Source of the DNA: Thalassobius sp. Cn5-15
Lineage (GTDB): Bacteria; Pseudomonadota; Alphaproteobacteria; Rhodobacterales; Rhodobacteraceae
Reading direction: 5' to 3'
NCBI RefSeq assembly: GCF_022347685.1
Contig: NZ_JAKRGF010000003.1
Span: 248,001-312,000, forward strand
Length of the DNA stretch: 64,000 nucleotides
Below the pieces are notes generated by a model. It made no database searches. It worked only from the letters and a program-made list of their open reading frames with translations, and was not told the origin of the DNA. The translations under genes and the position numbers were made by a program. Every line of letters starts with the position of its first letter. Position 1 is the stretch's first letter. Shown piece after piece: positions 7,355-16,130 of the stretch.

Positions 7355-8473
7355 TTACCTCATAAAACGCTCAGCCACAGCACCGCTGAGGTAGGTGATC
7401 CGCCCAGCCGCTATCGTTGCACCGATACGGCCCTGATCATCCAGCACGAGCAAATCAGCACGTTTTCCCACGCTCAGTTCGCCCCGATCCTGCAAGCCTA
7501 ACAAAGCCGCAGGGCCAGACGATACCATTGCCCAAGCGCGTTTCAATCCAACCTCTTCCGCCAACATCAAGGCCGCCTGTCGTGGCGCGGGGTAGTGGTA
7601 ATCCGACGCCAGCGCATCCCCCAGCCCCTCACGGATCAAATCGGCCGCGCTGACATTGCCGGAATGGCTGCCGCCACGCACCACGTTGGGCGCACCCAGC
7701 ACCGCGCCATCGGTCGCCGCCTCTGCCGCTTCGCGCGTTTCGGGAAACTCGCTGATCGTCACGCCGCGCGATCGCCACAACGCGCGCCCTTCGACCGTGT
7801 TGTCATCATGGCTGCCCAAGATCACGCCTTTTGCTGCCAACCGCGCGGACAGCGCTGCAACCGCCTCTTCCGCCTCTGCCATTCCGGCGTGCAGACCCTG
7901 CATCAACGCCAGATGCGCCTCTGGGCTGCGGCCACCTTTCAGGGCTTGGCCCGTCAAACGCGGCGGCTTCTTGCCCTTGGCCAAAGCCTTGTGCGGCAGG
8001 TGATCGTTAAACACGACATACGGCACCGCATGGTCGGTCACCGCCTGCTCAAAATCTGCGTAATCGGCCAGCATCGCATATTCAAACCGCAACTGAACCC
8101 GCAGATCAGTGCCAACGCCCTGATATCCCTGCAAAGCGTCCAGAAACCGCAGGGCGAAGCCACGCCCGCGCATACCCCCTTCCCATGACCAGAACTGCGC
8201 CAGCGTCGCTGTGGTGATGCCGTTTGCCGCCAGTTCTGCCTCGGCACTTGCCAAACCCTGCGCCAGGTCCTTCATCACGCCGCGACGGGGAGCAAGGTGG
8301 CGTTCAAAGCCGTCACCGTGAATATCCACGATGCCCGGCACTATGCGATAGCCGCCCAGATCAACATAGCGACCCACTGGCTCTGCGACCAACAGGCCGC
8401 CGTCCATTGACAGCGCACCTACCTGCAAACCATCAGGGCGCAGTACCTCTGCCCCGGCCAATGTCAACTGCAT
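7355..8473 (-). CDS. PhnM-like amidohydrolase (alpha-D-ribose 1-methylphosphonate 5-triphosphate diphosphatase family)
   Basis: A 372-residue member of the amidohydrolase superfamily closest to PhnM, the enzyme that releases pyrophosphate from ribose-1-methylphosphonate triphosphate in C-P lyase phosphonate breakdown. Seen: the first metal site VPGIVDIHGDGFERH (PhnM has HGDGFERH), the long linker with FNDHLPH, GSHDDNTVEG, and SDYHYPAP with NVVRGGSHSGN before it. A normal PhnM has 375-380 residues, so it is full length. No other phn gene is within reach; the neighbours are purK and a lipase-like gene. It may serve a distant phn operon or act on another nucleotide-like substrate. Confidence 0.8.
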   Translation of the reverse strand: MQLTLAGAEVLRPDGLQVGALSMDGGLLVAEPVGRYVDLGGYRIVPGIVDIHGDGFERHLAPRRGVMKDLAQGLASAEAELAANGITTATLAQFWSWEGGMRGRGFALRFLDALQGYQGVGTDLRVQLRFEYAMLADYADFEQAVTDHAVPYVVFNDHLPHKALAKGKKPPRLTGQALKGGRSPEAHLALMQGLHAGMAEAEEAVAALSARLAAKGVILGSHDDNTVEGRALWRSRGVTISEFPETREAAEAATDGAVLGAPNVVRGGSHSGNVSAADLIREGLGDALASDYHYPAPRQAALMLAEEVGLKRAWAMVSSGPAALLGLQDRGELSVGKRADLLVLDDQGRIGATIAAGRITYLSGAVAERFMR

Positions 8474-8510
8474 CTCTGCCCCTTCTACGCGTCGTTTGCG
8501 ATACGAGGGA

Positions 8511-9269
8511 TTAGCCTTTCTCAGGCAGACGGCCCACCGCTTCAGTCCAGGTCATCGCCCGATCGAACGCCCCGTTTTCGATGAATTCCAGCGTCTGGGC
8601 AAGGACCATTGGGTTGTTCATCATAAAGGTATGGGTCACCGGCAGCACCATATGGTCGCTCATCCCAGCGATACGGGTCGAATCAACAGACACCTTGCCG
8701 TCATCCTCGCCATCAATCAAAGCCGAGAAGACAGGGTTGATCGATTGATTTCCGGCAATCACGCCCAGCTCAAACTCCACTGGCGGCAAATGAGAGGGGA
8801 GACCGCGCTCACCGGTGCGCAATTGCAGGCCAGCAGGGCCATTGAACCATTCAAACGCGTCCAGCTCACCCAAAACATCCACCAGTTCGGTGCCCTTATT
8901 GGGCGGCGACAGCATCACTACACGGCCCAGATCAGGCTGCGGATGCGCGGCCAGCCAGACCTGCACCAGAATACCGCCCATCGAGTGGGTCACCACATGC
9001 ACCTTTTCCCCGGGCGCCTCCGCCTCACAGGCTGCCAGCGCCTGCGGCAAGGTATGGGTGGCCAGATTGGCAATCGTTTCCTCGGTCGAGGGGTAGCCGG
9101 GGTTCACCACTTCATAGCCGTGGCGCTCCAACACCGCCTCCATCACGATGAAGGACGCATCGGTGCGCGCCAGCCCGTGTAACAAAACCACGCAGTCCGC
9201 GCGGGCAGGCAATGTCGTCATCAGCACCAGTAGCGGCGCCAGCATCCAGCGAAACGTCTTGGTCATCAT
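8511..9269 (-). CDS. secreted alpha/beta hydrolase (lipase-like)
   Basis: A 252-residue protein with a Sec signal peptide: a basic start MMTKTFR, a hydrophobic stretch [10 protein letters not shown], then PARADC, where C may be the first mature residue or pair as a cystine. The mature part is an alpha/beta hydrolase of the triacylglycerol lipase/LipA type: [11 protein letters not shown] (oxyanion HG), the nucleophile elbow [11 protein letters not shown] with the Ser, and a late THTFMMNN likely carrying the catalytic His. A role in splitting periplasmic or extracellular lipid esters is inferred. Start ATG 9269; ATG 9266 is equally possible. The ribosome site is weak. Confidence 0.75.
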   Translation of the reverse strand: MMTKTFRWMLAPLLVLMTTLPARADCVVLLHGLARTDASFIVMEAVLERHGYEVVNPGYPSTEETIANLATHTLPQALAACEAEAPGEKVHVVTHSMGGILVQVWLAAHPQPDLGRVVMLSPPNKGTELVDVLGELDAFEWFNGPAGLQLRTGERGLPSHLPPVEFELGVIAGNQSINPVFSALIDGEDDGKVSVDSTRIAGMSDHMVLPVTHTFMMNNPMVLAQTLEFIENGAFDRAMTWTEAVGRLPEKG

Positions 9270-9381
9270 GGAAAGATAGATAGGTTGCAACAGCGCCTGC
9301 GTTAAGGCCCAGCGCCCGGTTCCAGTGCAAAATGATCCCGTTCGGCAGGTTTAAGCGCATGAAACCGGCATTGGTGCCGCG

Positions 9382-10224
9382 CTAGTGCAACCGATCCGCC
9401 GACAAGAGCGGCGGCACCCAATGCAGCAGTGCATCCGCAACCCGCTGATGATAGGCGCCAGAAATTACGGTCATCGCCCCATGCGCCCCATCAAGGTGCA
9501 GGAACATAGGACGGTCGCTGAACAGATCCGGCGGCACCCGCAAAAGAGGCACAGCCCCAAGGCCCAGTTCAGCCAGACGGTACTTGGTCAACCCTGCCGC
9601 CCGATCGCCCAAGCCGGTGTCCATACCATGATCCACCCACAGAAAAACAAGCGGTGTCCGGTAGAGGCGCATCAGATCACTTATGTGGTGACGCCACGCC
9701 TGCTGCAGCCCCCTTTGAAGACGACGGTGCGCATAGACATCTTGCCGTTGCAAGCTGGTCATCAGATGACCGACAAAAGAAAAGCGGGTAAAATCCACCT
9801 GCGGAAACAGCTGCCGCAATGGCGCAGCAGGGGCCAGAAACCGGTCGTTGCGACGCGGGTGCACCTGAAAATATGGGTTGCTGCGGTACTGGGGCCCCAT
9901 AAGTTGCAACACAATCAATCCCGCGCTACGGGCGTGCTTCAACACCACCGGATCACGCGCCAGCGTATCCCATCCGGCACTAAATACGCCCAGATTATGA
10001 ACACTTAGGCCTGATTTACGCGCAAACCGCTGCGTAAAAGGCCGTGCCACATAATCGCCAAACGTCTCACTCCCACCCAGAAACAGAATGGACGACGCTT
10101 GTGCTTTGCCCTGAAAGCGTGCGCCCGCCACTGCATCCACAGGGCCACGAAATCGCAGGGCACTGCCCCGCACAGACAGCCCTTCTTCGCGGAGGGGCGC
10201 GGCCAGTTGAAATCCCATAGACAT
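9382..10224 (-). CDS. DUF6473 family protein
   Basis: A 280-residue soluble protein of unknown function. Near the N-terminus it has the signature I associate with DUF6473: ALRFRGPVDAV, ILFLGGSETFGDYVARPF and VHNLGVFSAGWD. The GGSET strand-loop and the later HLDGAHG resemble the Ser and His-Asp blocks of SGNH hydrolases, so an esterase or sulfotransferase-like fold is possible, but no family activity is proven. The start is placed at ATG 10224, which follows AAGGTGG; 27 upstream codons in the frame have no support. It is divergent from the 3-hydroxybutyryl-CoA dehydrogenase gene. Confidence 0.65.
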   Translation of the reverse strand: MSMGFQLAAPLREEGLSVRGSALRFRGPVDAVAGARFQGKAQASSILFLGGSETFGDYVARPFTQRFARKSGLSVHNLGVFSAGWDTLARDPVVLKHARSAGLIVLQLMGPQYRSNPYFQVHPRRNDRFLAPAAPLRQLFPQVDFTRFSFVGHLMTSLQRQDVYAHRRLQRGLQQAWRHHISDLMRLYRTPLVFLWVDHGMDTGLGDRAAGLTKYRLAELGLGAVPLLRVPPDLFSDRPMFLHLDGAHGAMTVISGAYHQRVADALLHWVPPLLSADRLH

Positions 10225-10447
10225 ATTGTTCCCACCTTCTTCGTAAGTGCATCGCGCCCAAATCCTGCCCACAGATCCCACCATCAGGCGCCGTTTCGTT
10301 TTCACGCGATTTTGTTGCGAAACCCCTAACGTCGACCCTGCACAGCACTGTCTGGTTAAAAATGCCTTTCCGCAGCGTCGCTCTGCCCTTGCGGCCAGAG
10401 GGCCATCACGCCTATGGTTTGCGCAACAGAGTCAAAAGGGTGGATCT

Positions 10448-11323
10448 ATGGAGATTCAGAAAATCGGCGTGATTGGCGCCGGTCAGATGGGCAACGGGAT
10501 TGCGCATGTGATGGCGGTTGCTGGCTATGACGTCCTGCTAAACGACATCAATCAGGACGCGCTGGACAAGGCCGTAGCAACGATTTCGCGCAATCTGGAT
10601 CGTCAGGTCAGCAAAGAACAACTAAGCGCTGAGGCCAAAAATGCGGCAATGGCGCGGATCAAGACAACGCTGCAACTGCCAGATCTGGGCCAAACCGATC
10701 TGGTGATCGAGGCGGCAACCGAACGTGAGACGGTGAAGCAAGCGATCTTTGATCAGCTTACCCCGCATCTGCAACCACACACGATCTTGACCTCAAACAC
10801 CTCTTCGATCTCGATCACCCGTCTGGCCAGCCGCAGCGATCGGCCGGAGAAGTTCATGGGCTTCCACTTCATGAACCCGGTGCCACTGATGAAACTTGTG
10901 GAGCTGATTCGCGGCATTGCGACGGATGAACCTACCTATAAGGCCTGTCTGGGCATCGTCGAACGTCTGGATAAAACCGCCGCCAGCGCCGAGGATTTCC
11001 CCGCCTTTATCGTGAACCGCATCCTGATCCCGATGATCAACGAAGCGTGCTATACCCTTTATGAAGGGGTGGGCAACGTGGCCTCGATCGACAGCGCTAT
11101 GAAGCTAGGCGCCAACCACCCGATGGGACCGCTACAACTGGCGGACTTCATCGGTTTGGACACCTGCCTGGCCATTATGAACGTGCTACACGACGGTCTG
11201 GCAGATACCAAGTATCGCCCCTGTCCGCTCTTGGTGAAATATGTCGAGGCTGGCTGGCTGGGCCGCAAATCCGGCCGCGGTTTCTATGACTATCGCGGCG
11301 ACACGCCGGTGCCGACGCGCTAA
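10448..11323 (+). CDS. hbd: 3-hydroxybutyryl-CoA dehydrogenase
   Basis: A 291-residue NAD(P)-dependent dehydrogenase interconverting 3-hydroxybutyryl-CoA and acetoacetyl-CoA in C4 and fatty-acid metabolism. Rossmann motif IGVIGAGQMGNGIAHV at 6-21, TLPDLGQTD-type domain linker, SNTSSISITRLAS, and the catalytic dyad block FMGFHFMNPVPLMKLVE with the active-site His. The C-terminal dimerisation domain ends with the usual GRKSGRGFYDY. Start ATG 10448, length matching the short-chain Hbd/PaaH family; the 67 upstream codons in frame show no homology. Roseobacters often carry it near the electron-transfer flavoprotein genes, but these are not here. A strong terminator follows. Confidence 0.95.
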   Translation: MEIQKIGVIGAGQMGNGIAHVMAVAGYDVLLNDINQDALDKAVATISRNLDRQVSKEQLSAEAKNAAMARIKTTLQLPDLGQTDLVIEAATERETVKQAIFDQLTPHLQPHTILTSNTSSISITRLASRSDRPEKFMGFHFMNPVPLMKLVELIRGIATDEPTYKACLGIVERLDKTAASAEDFPAFIVNRILIPMINEACYTLYEGVGNVASIDSAMKLGANHPMGPLQLADFIGLDTCLAIMNVLHDGLADTKYRPCPLLVKYVEAGWLGRKSGRGFYDYRGDTPVPTR

Positions 11324-11346
11324 CCGGTACGGCATTTAACGCGACA

Positions 11347-11380
11347 ACGCCCCGATCCTCTGGTCGGGGCGTCTTGTTTT
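11347..11380 (+). terminator. intrinsic terminator after hbd
   Basis: ACGCCCCGA (11347-11355) pairs with TCGGGGCGT (11364-11372), followed by CTTGTTTTT. Confidence 0.85.
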
Positions 11381-11406
11381 TCTGGCCCGCTTTCGGCCAG
11401 TGAGCA

Positions 11407-12285
11407 TCACCCCTTCAGGGACAGCGTGTGATTCCTGAGCCACGCGATGAATCCACGCGGATCCGACGCCAGTCGTTCCATCTGCTGGTCATCCAGCACA
11501 TCCCCCACGATGGGGCGCTGCGGTTTATTACAGCTATGCACAATTTCATGCAGCAACAGACCCTGACGCAAGGTGGCCGACAGGCGGTTGGCAATCTGAT
11601 ACCAGCGCGAGTTCTGGCCCTGAAAACGGATCGGCACCACCTTGGCCCCCGACCGACGGATCAGTTGCGCGGTGAAGACGTTCCATTCACGCTCATGCAC
11701 TGTGCCAAACATCGTGTCAGATGAAGCAACAACGCCAGACGGAAACACCGTCACAACGCCGCCAGCCTTCAGGTAGGCCATGGCAGCCGCGCGCATCTCC
11801 ACGCTTTTGCGCTGCGCATCCTCTTCGTGCGGAAAGGGAACGGGGATCAGGTAAGACGACGCCACCTCATCAATACCTGTCAACAACGCCCGTGTAAGGA
11901 TACGGTAGTCAGGACGGCGCCGACCGATCAACTCAGCCAGAACCATACCATCAACCAGACCATGCGGATGGTTAGCAACGACGACGACAGGGCCGGTTTC
12001 GGGAATGCGATTGATCTCATCCTGCGGGGTTTGCAGCGGGATGCCCATCACGTCCAATACAGCCTTCCAGAAGGCCTGCCCTTCGGGCGCGCCTGCTTTT
12101 TCAAACCGGCGCACCATACGCAGGATCGACAGTTTGCCAGTGAACCATTCGATCGTTTTGATCGCCAGCGTCTGAGCGCCACTGTCAAAAGAGTTGGCAT
12201 AGGTCAGAGAGCGACGATCATATGTGATCGGCGCCTCCCCCGGCGCTGTGTCTGGGATCGCGTTGTTATGGGTGCTGTCGACCAA
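11407..12285 (-). CDS. PlsC-like lysophospholipid acyltransferase family protein
   Basis: A 292-residue acyltransferase. The catalytic HX4D box is NHPHGLVDG at about residue 105-113; the second block is the FPSGVVASSDT segment and the third VVPIRFQGQN. Such enzymes add a fatty acyl chain to lysophosphatidate, lyso-ornithine lipid or a similar acceptor at the inner face of the membrane. The protein has no clear transmembrane helix, only amphipathic stretches, and its length and N-terminal region resemble the hemolysin-type or putative glycerol acyltransferases more than plain PlsC. The exact acceptor is unknown. It lies 64 bases downstream of the HPr gene on the same strand and may be at the end of that operon. 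Confidence 0.8.
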   Translation of the reverse strand: MVDSTHNNAIPDTAPGEAPITYDRRSLTYANSFDSGAQTLAIKTIEWFTGKLSILRMVRRFEKAGAPEGQAFWKAVLDVMGIPLQTPQDEINRIPETGPVVVVANHPHGLVDGMVLAELIGRRRPDYRILTRALLTGIDEVASSYLIPVPFPHEEDAQRKSVEMRAAAMAYLKAGGVVTVFPSGVVASSDTMFGTVHEREWNVFTAQLIRRSGAKVVPIRFQGQNSRWYQIANRLSATLRQGLLLHEIVHSCNKPQRPIVGDVLDDQQMERLASDPRGFIAWLRNHTLSLKG

Positions 12286-12349
12286 AATAGGCCTCTTACG
12301 TATTTACCAATTCTGCGGCAGATCGGGCGCTTTGAGGCGCCCGCGGCCC

Positions 12350-12613
12350 TTACATTTCTTCGCCGAAACGGTCGGCAACCAAAGCCTCAATCGCGTCCGC
12401 AAGTGCGTCCGCGTCAGCACCGGAGGTCTGCACCTCTATCATGGTGCCCTTTGAGGCGGCCAGCATCAACAGTCCCATGATGCTATCACCAGATGCAGAC
12501 ATGCCATCTTTGGACACCTCTGCGGATGCGTCAAATCCCTCAACAACCTCAACCAATTTGGCCGAAGCGCGGGCATGAAGCCCCTTCACATTAATGATCT
12601 CATGCTGTCGCAT
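12350..12613 (-). CDS. HPr family phosphocarrier protein
   Basis: An 87-residue HPr of the alphaproteobacterial regulatory PTS (PTS-Ntr type, NPr-like). The phosphorylated histidine is H13 in GLHARAS; the regulatory serine phosphorylated by HPr kinase is S44 in SIMGLLML. EI-P would pass phosphate through this protein to EIIA proteins. There are no sugar permease genes nearby, so its job is regulation rather than uptake. It lies in the row chvI-chvG-hprK-rapZ-EIIA-HPr, where HprK and the EIIA are its direct partners. Confidence 0.95.
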   Translation of the reverse strand: MRQHEIINVKGLHARASAKLVEVVEGFDASAEVSKDGMSASGDSIMGLLMLAASKGTMIEVQTSGADADALADAIEALVADRFGEEM

Positions 12614-12653
12614 GTGCTGTGCCTCCCCTGCTCAGCGATCTAACGATAGTCTT

Positions 12654-13049
12654 TCAATGGTCTTTTCTAACGATCTGACTGTCTATGTACTTGCGCCCTG
12701 CTTCCGTTGCAGTACGCACGGCATCCGCCACGGACAATTGGCGGGTTTTGGCCAGTTTGATCAGCATTGGCAGATTCGCCCCATACATGATCCGGCGATT
12801 GTCCGGCTGACACGCGCGCAGCGACAGATTCGACGGCGATCCGCCAAACATGTCGGTCACCACAACCACACCGTGGCCGGTATCCACACTATCAGCCGCG
12901 GCACAGATTTCACCCTGCTTGTCCGCGCGATCGTGGTCTGCTTCGATGGAAATGGCCACGATACCAGGTTGGTGGCCTACAACATGTTCAATGGCTGCCA
13001 GATACTCTCTGGCCAATCCCCCATGCGCAACGATGACGATACCGATCAC
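12654..13049 (-). CDS. PTS EIIA of the mannose family (regulatory)
   Basis: A 131-residue EIIA(Man) domain protein. The start is most likely GTG 13049, giving MIGIVIVAHGG with H9 as phosphorylation site, 10 bases after the rapZ stop and preceded by AAGGATAAGGAC; longer readings would run into rapZ. Further marks are the VVVVTDMFGGSPSN loop and an RRIMYGANLPMLIKL helix. No EIIB or EIIC is present, as in other alphaproteobacteria, where this protein takes phosphate from HPr as a signalling end point. It is cytoplasmic and co-transcribed with rapZ and the HPr gene. Confidence 0.9.
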   Translation of the reverse strand: MIGIVIVAHGGLAREYLAAIEHVVGHQPGIVAISIEADHDRADKQGEICAAADSVDTGHGVVVVTDMFGGSPSNLSLRACQPDNRRIMYGANLPMLIKLAKTRQLSVADAVRTATEAGRKYIDSQIVRKDH

Positions 13050-13059
13050 CTTGGCGTCC

Positions 13060-13974
13060 TTATCCTTGATCCACTGCCGCACGAGTGCCATACGACGAGG
13101 CGCGTTCCAACTCGCGATGCCTAGTTGACACCTGCCAGCCCCGGTCTGCAAGAGCTTGCGCCATCTTTTCCGCAATTGCAACCGAACGGTGCTGGCCGCC
13201 GGTACAACCAAACCCAATCGCGAAATGCGCCTTGCCCTCATCGCGGTAAGCAGGCAACAACAGCTCCGCCATTCCTAGCGTTTGTTCAAAAAAGGGCTGA
13301 TAACGCGGATCGTCGCCAACATAGGCCGCAACCCCAACACTAGTGCCGTTGAGGCCACGCAGCGCAGGCTCCCAATAGGGATTGCGCAGGAAACGACAGT
13401 CCAACACCATATCCACCCCACGCGGCAGCCCGCGTTTATAGCTGAAGCTGTTCACCGAAACCGCCAAACGCGCGCCCACCTCAGGGGTGATCAGGCGCGC
13501 GACCTCTGCCTTCAGATCATGCGGGGTCAGGTCCGAGCTATCTATCAAGATCCCCGCACGGGCGCGAATCGGCACCAACAGATCCAATTCCCGCTGCACG
13601 CCCTGATGCGGGCTTTCGGCTGGGGCCAACGGATGGCGGCGACGGGTTTCAGAGAACCGGCGCAACAACACATCCGCATTACAATCAATGTACAGCAGTT
13701 CCGGCGTCACGCCGGGCAGCGCCTGCAGGTTATCAAGCGTCTCAATCAGCGCATTGGCAGAGAAGTCACGGTTGCGCACATCCAGCCCCAGCACCAGATC
13801 GCGAGCAATGGGCGGACCGTCCAGCAGGCGCGGCAGCAGGCTGAGCGGCAGGTTATCAATCGCTTCAAACCCCAGATCCTCCATCGCGTGAATCGCCGTG
13901 GACCGGCCCGCGCCAGAAGGTCCAGTCAGTAGGATGATACGTTGATGTTGATCACTTTTCATGTCGCGTGACAC
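13060..13974 (-). CDS. rapZ: RNase adapter protein RapZ
   Basis: A 304-residue RapZ (YvcJ/YhbJ family). Walker [10 protein letters not shown] at 18-26 with the following helix [18 protein letters not shown]-terminal domain with [19 protein letters not shown], which in E. coli RapZ binds metabolite and RNA. In enterobacteria it delivers a small RNA to RNase E and controls glucosamine-6-phosphate synthase; in alphaproteobacteria the target is less clear and it may act with HprK and the PTS. It starts 4 bases after the hprK stop and is followed at 10 bases by EIIA, so it sits in the middle of a tight operon. Confidence 0.93.
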   Translation of the reverse strand: MSRDMKSDQHQRIILLTGPSGAGRSTAIHAMEDLGFEAIDNLPLSLLPRLLDGPPIARDLVLGLDVRNRDFSANALIETLDNLQALPGVTPELLYIDCNADVLLRRFSETRRRHPLAPAESPHQGVQRELDLLVPIRARAGILIDSSDLTPHDLKAEVARLITPEVGARLAVSVNSFSYKRGLPRGVDMVLDCRFLRNPYWEPALRGLNGTSVGVAAYVGDDPRYQPFFEQTLGMAELLLPAYRDEGKAHFAIGFGCTGGQHRSVAIAEKMAQALADRGWQVSTRHRELERASSYGTRAAVDQG

Positions 13975-13978
13975 TCCC

Positions 13979-14413
13979 TCAGGCCCAGCGGCCCGCCTTC
14001 AAAAACTGTATGAGGGCAGGCACAAAATGCGGTCCATCCACATTCTGCACCAAAGGCACCGTGACACCCAAGACGGTAGTAGTACGCTGAGACGGCAGGC
14101 GCTGATCCTCATAGACACTCAGATCCACATAGGCCGCGACCTGCGCAGGCCCAACAGCGACCGCGTTCAAAATCCCGAGATTGCGCGCCTCAATCCGTCC
14201 ACGAATCGCCTGCGGAGCATCTGCCATCAGATGCCCCCCTTCCACCCAGAGGCAGCAGCGGTCGTCAGCTACCAGATCAGCCCCAAGTGCCAACAGTTCC
14301 AGAGAAAGTGTAGATTTACCACTGCCGGACGGGCCGGTGATGATCAAGGCGTGCCCCGCCAGCGCCACGGCGCTGGCGTGTTCTATATGACAGTCCTGAT
14401 CCGCAGGCCTCAA
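13979..14413 (-). CDS. hprK: HPr kinase/phosphorylase, short alphaproteobacterial form
   Basis: A 144-residue enzyme with only the catalytic domain of HprK. It phosphorylates and dephosphorylates HPr on serine 44 in response to metabolites. Walker [10 protein letters not shown] lies at 27-35, LVADDRC follows, and the signature [13 protein letters not shown] is the HprK capping motif. Firmicute HprK has a further ~130-residue N-terminal domain that is absent here, as in other alphaproteobacteria, so this is not a truncation artefact. The start is inferred to be TTG 14413, which begins just past the chvG stop (4-base gap). A longer ORF reading to 14476 would overlap chvG by 59 bases and adds a non-homologous N-terminus. 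Confidence 0.88.
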   Translation of the reverse strand: MRPADQDCHIEHASAVALAGHALIITGPSGSGKSTLSLELLALGADLVADDRCCLWVEGGHLMADAPQAIRGRIEARNLGILNAVAVGPAQVAAYVDLSVYEDQRLPSQRTTTVLGVTVPLVQNVDGPHFVPALIQFLKAGRWA

Positions 14414-14417
14414 TGGA

Positions 14418-16130
14418 TCAGATCGGCAGGCCGACCACGAAACGGGCGCCCAGCGGTTCAGACATCGGATCGGCATCGGTGGGACGAATGTTTTCCGCCC
14501 AGATCACGCCGCCATGCGCCTCAACAATCTGTTTCGAGATCGCAAGCCCAAGGCCAGAATTGTTACCAAACTGGTTTTCGGGCCGTTCCGAATAAAAACG
14601 TTTGAACACTTTGGTCAGCGCCTGTTCAGGGATACCGGGGCCGGTATCCTCAACAACAATCAGCACGCGATTGTCACGCTGACGGGCCCAGACACGGATA
14701 GCATCCCCCTCTTCGCAGAAAGAGATGGCGTTGGTGATCAGGTTCACAAACACCTGCGCCAGTCGCGCCTCAAGCCCCAGCATCTCTATCGGGTCTTTCG
14801 GCAGATCGGTGATGAAGTCGATACCATCCTCACCCGCCTGTTGACCCAGATATTCGCTGAGGTTGCCCATCATCTTCATCAGATCGAAGGGTTCCTGCTC
14901 TTCTTTGACCAGTTCACTGTCCAGACGCGAGGCATTGGAAATATCGCTGACCAGACGGTCCAGACGGCGCACATCATGGTCGATCACGTCGAGCAGCTTT
15001 TCGCGGTGCTCTTCTTTCTTGACCATGCGCAGACTACCCACAGCAGAGCGCAGCGAGGCGAGTGGGTTCTTAATCTCATGCGCGACGTCAGCGGCGAATT
15101 GTTCGTTGCTGTCGATCCGATCATAAAGGGCAGAAACCATGCCACGCAGCGCGCCAGACAGCCGGCCGATTTCATCGGGGCGTGCGGTCAGATCAGGAAT
15201 GCGGATGCGGCCACCGGCCTTCTGACTGTCATCGCGAGCACGACCCAATTCTGCGGCCGCGGCCAGATCCGACAAGGGGTTGGCAATGGTTGACGCCAGA
15301 ACAAGGCTGAGGCCGATCGACATCAAGGTGGCGATCAGGAACATCTGCAGCACACGCTCTAGCTCCTCGCGATGTTGCTGGTCAATCTCACCGGCGGCGG
15401 AACTTAAGGCAACAACACCCAAAACCTGACCATTGTGTTGAACGGGTGTCGCGACTGTGTAGACAGTGCCGCCGTCGGCAGACATGCCGCTGGACACAAC
15501 AGTGCCTGCCGTCAACGCCTGTTCTGACAAGGCGACGGCGTAGTCGGCGACGCCGGGCAGATCAGATGCCCTATTTGGCTGGAACGGGGCTGCGAGTTTA
15601 CCCCAAACCCAGGACAGGCTGTCGACGATCACAGTCGATCCCGGCTCTGCAATCGGCAGGGTCTGATCCACACCGCGCCCTTCGATGCTGGCGATAACCT
15701 GCGCGTCGGTATCGGTCAGGAACAGTGACAGGCCCGCGTTCAGGTCCAATCCTTCCAGCGTGCGACTAACATCGGGTTCTCCACCACGTTGAAGCCGTTC
15801 AGCCGCTTCTGGGAGCTGGACCTCAACCACATCGGCGATCAGTTCCGCTTGTGCCAACAGCGCATTACGCCGTTCCACCGCCAGATTATCCTGCGACGTG
15901 GACAGCATCAGCACCCCCACAACGAGGAAGTTCAGCGCGATCAGATTGAAAAAGATAATCTTGCGCGTCAGCGGCGACCGATTCAGGGACAGCAATCCAC
16001 GACGATTACGGCGCGCCTGCATTTCCTTTTCGACAATCGCCTCCGGGGCGACGAAATCGTCCCCCAGAACAAGATCTCCGTCCTGACGCGCCGCTCTTTG
16101 GGGCAAGCTCATTCCTTCAACCAGTGCCAT
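14418..16130 (-). CDS. chvG: ChvG/ExoS-type sensor histidine kinase
   Basis: A 570-residue inner-membrane kinase. A cytosolic N-terminal stretch of ~55 residues precedes transmembrane helix 1 (KIIFFNLIALNFLVVGVLML); a periplasmic sensor domain (~70-255) follows, then helix 2 (FLIATLMSIGLSLVLA), a HAMP domain, and the HisKA domain with AHEIKNP (phospho-His H351). The ATPase has the N box LITNAISF and the G boxes VVEDTGPGIPE and GLGLAIS. In rhizobia and relatives ChvG answers acid and envelope stress and is held off by periplasmic ExoR; ExoR is not in this window. ATG 16130 overlaps the chvI stop as TGATG; a GTG at 16133 is an alternative start. The kinase partner is the ChvI just upstream. Confidence 0.95.
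   Translation of the reverse strand: MALVEGMSLPQRAARQDGDLVLGDDFVAPEAIVEKEMQARRNRRGLLSLNRSPLTRKIIFFNLIALNFLVVGVLMLSTSQDNLAVERRNALLAQAELIADVVEVQLPEAAERLQRGGEPDVSRTLEGLDLNAGLSLFLTDTDAQVIASIEGRGVDQTLPIAEPGSTVIVDSLSWVWGKLAAPFQPNRASDLPGVADYAVALSEQALTAGTVVSSGMSADGGTVYTVATPVQHNGQVLGVVALSSAAGEIDQQHREELERVLQMFLIATLMSIGLSLVLASTIANPLSDLAAAAELGRARDDSQKAGGRIRIPDLTARPDEIGRLSGALRGMVSALYDRIDSNEQFAADVAHEIKNPLASLRSAVGSLRMVKKEEHREKLLDVIDHDVRRLDRLVSDISNASRLDSELVKEEQEPFDLMKMMGNLSEYLGQQAGEDGIDFITDLPKDPIEMLGLEARLAQVFVNLITNAISFCEEGDAIRVWARQRDNRVLIVVEDTGPGIPEQALTKVFKRFYSERPENQFGNNSGLGLAISKQIVEAHGGVIWAENIRPTDADPMSEPLGARFVVGLPI

Noticed and set aside
13979-14476. HprK as a truncated or broken gene because it lacks the N-terminal domain
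   Set aside because: Alphaproteobacterial HprK proteins are normally this short, and the kinase and capping motifs are complete.
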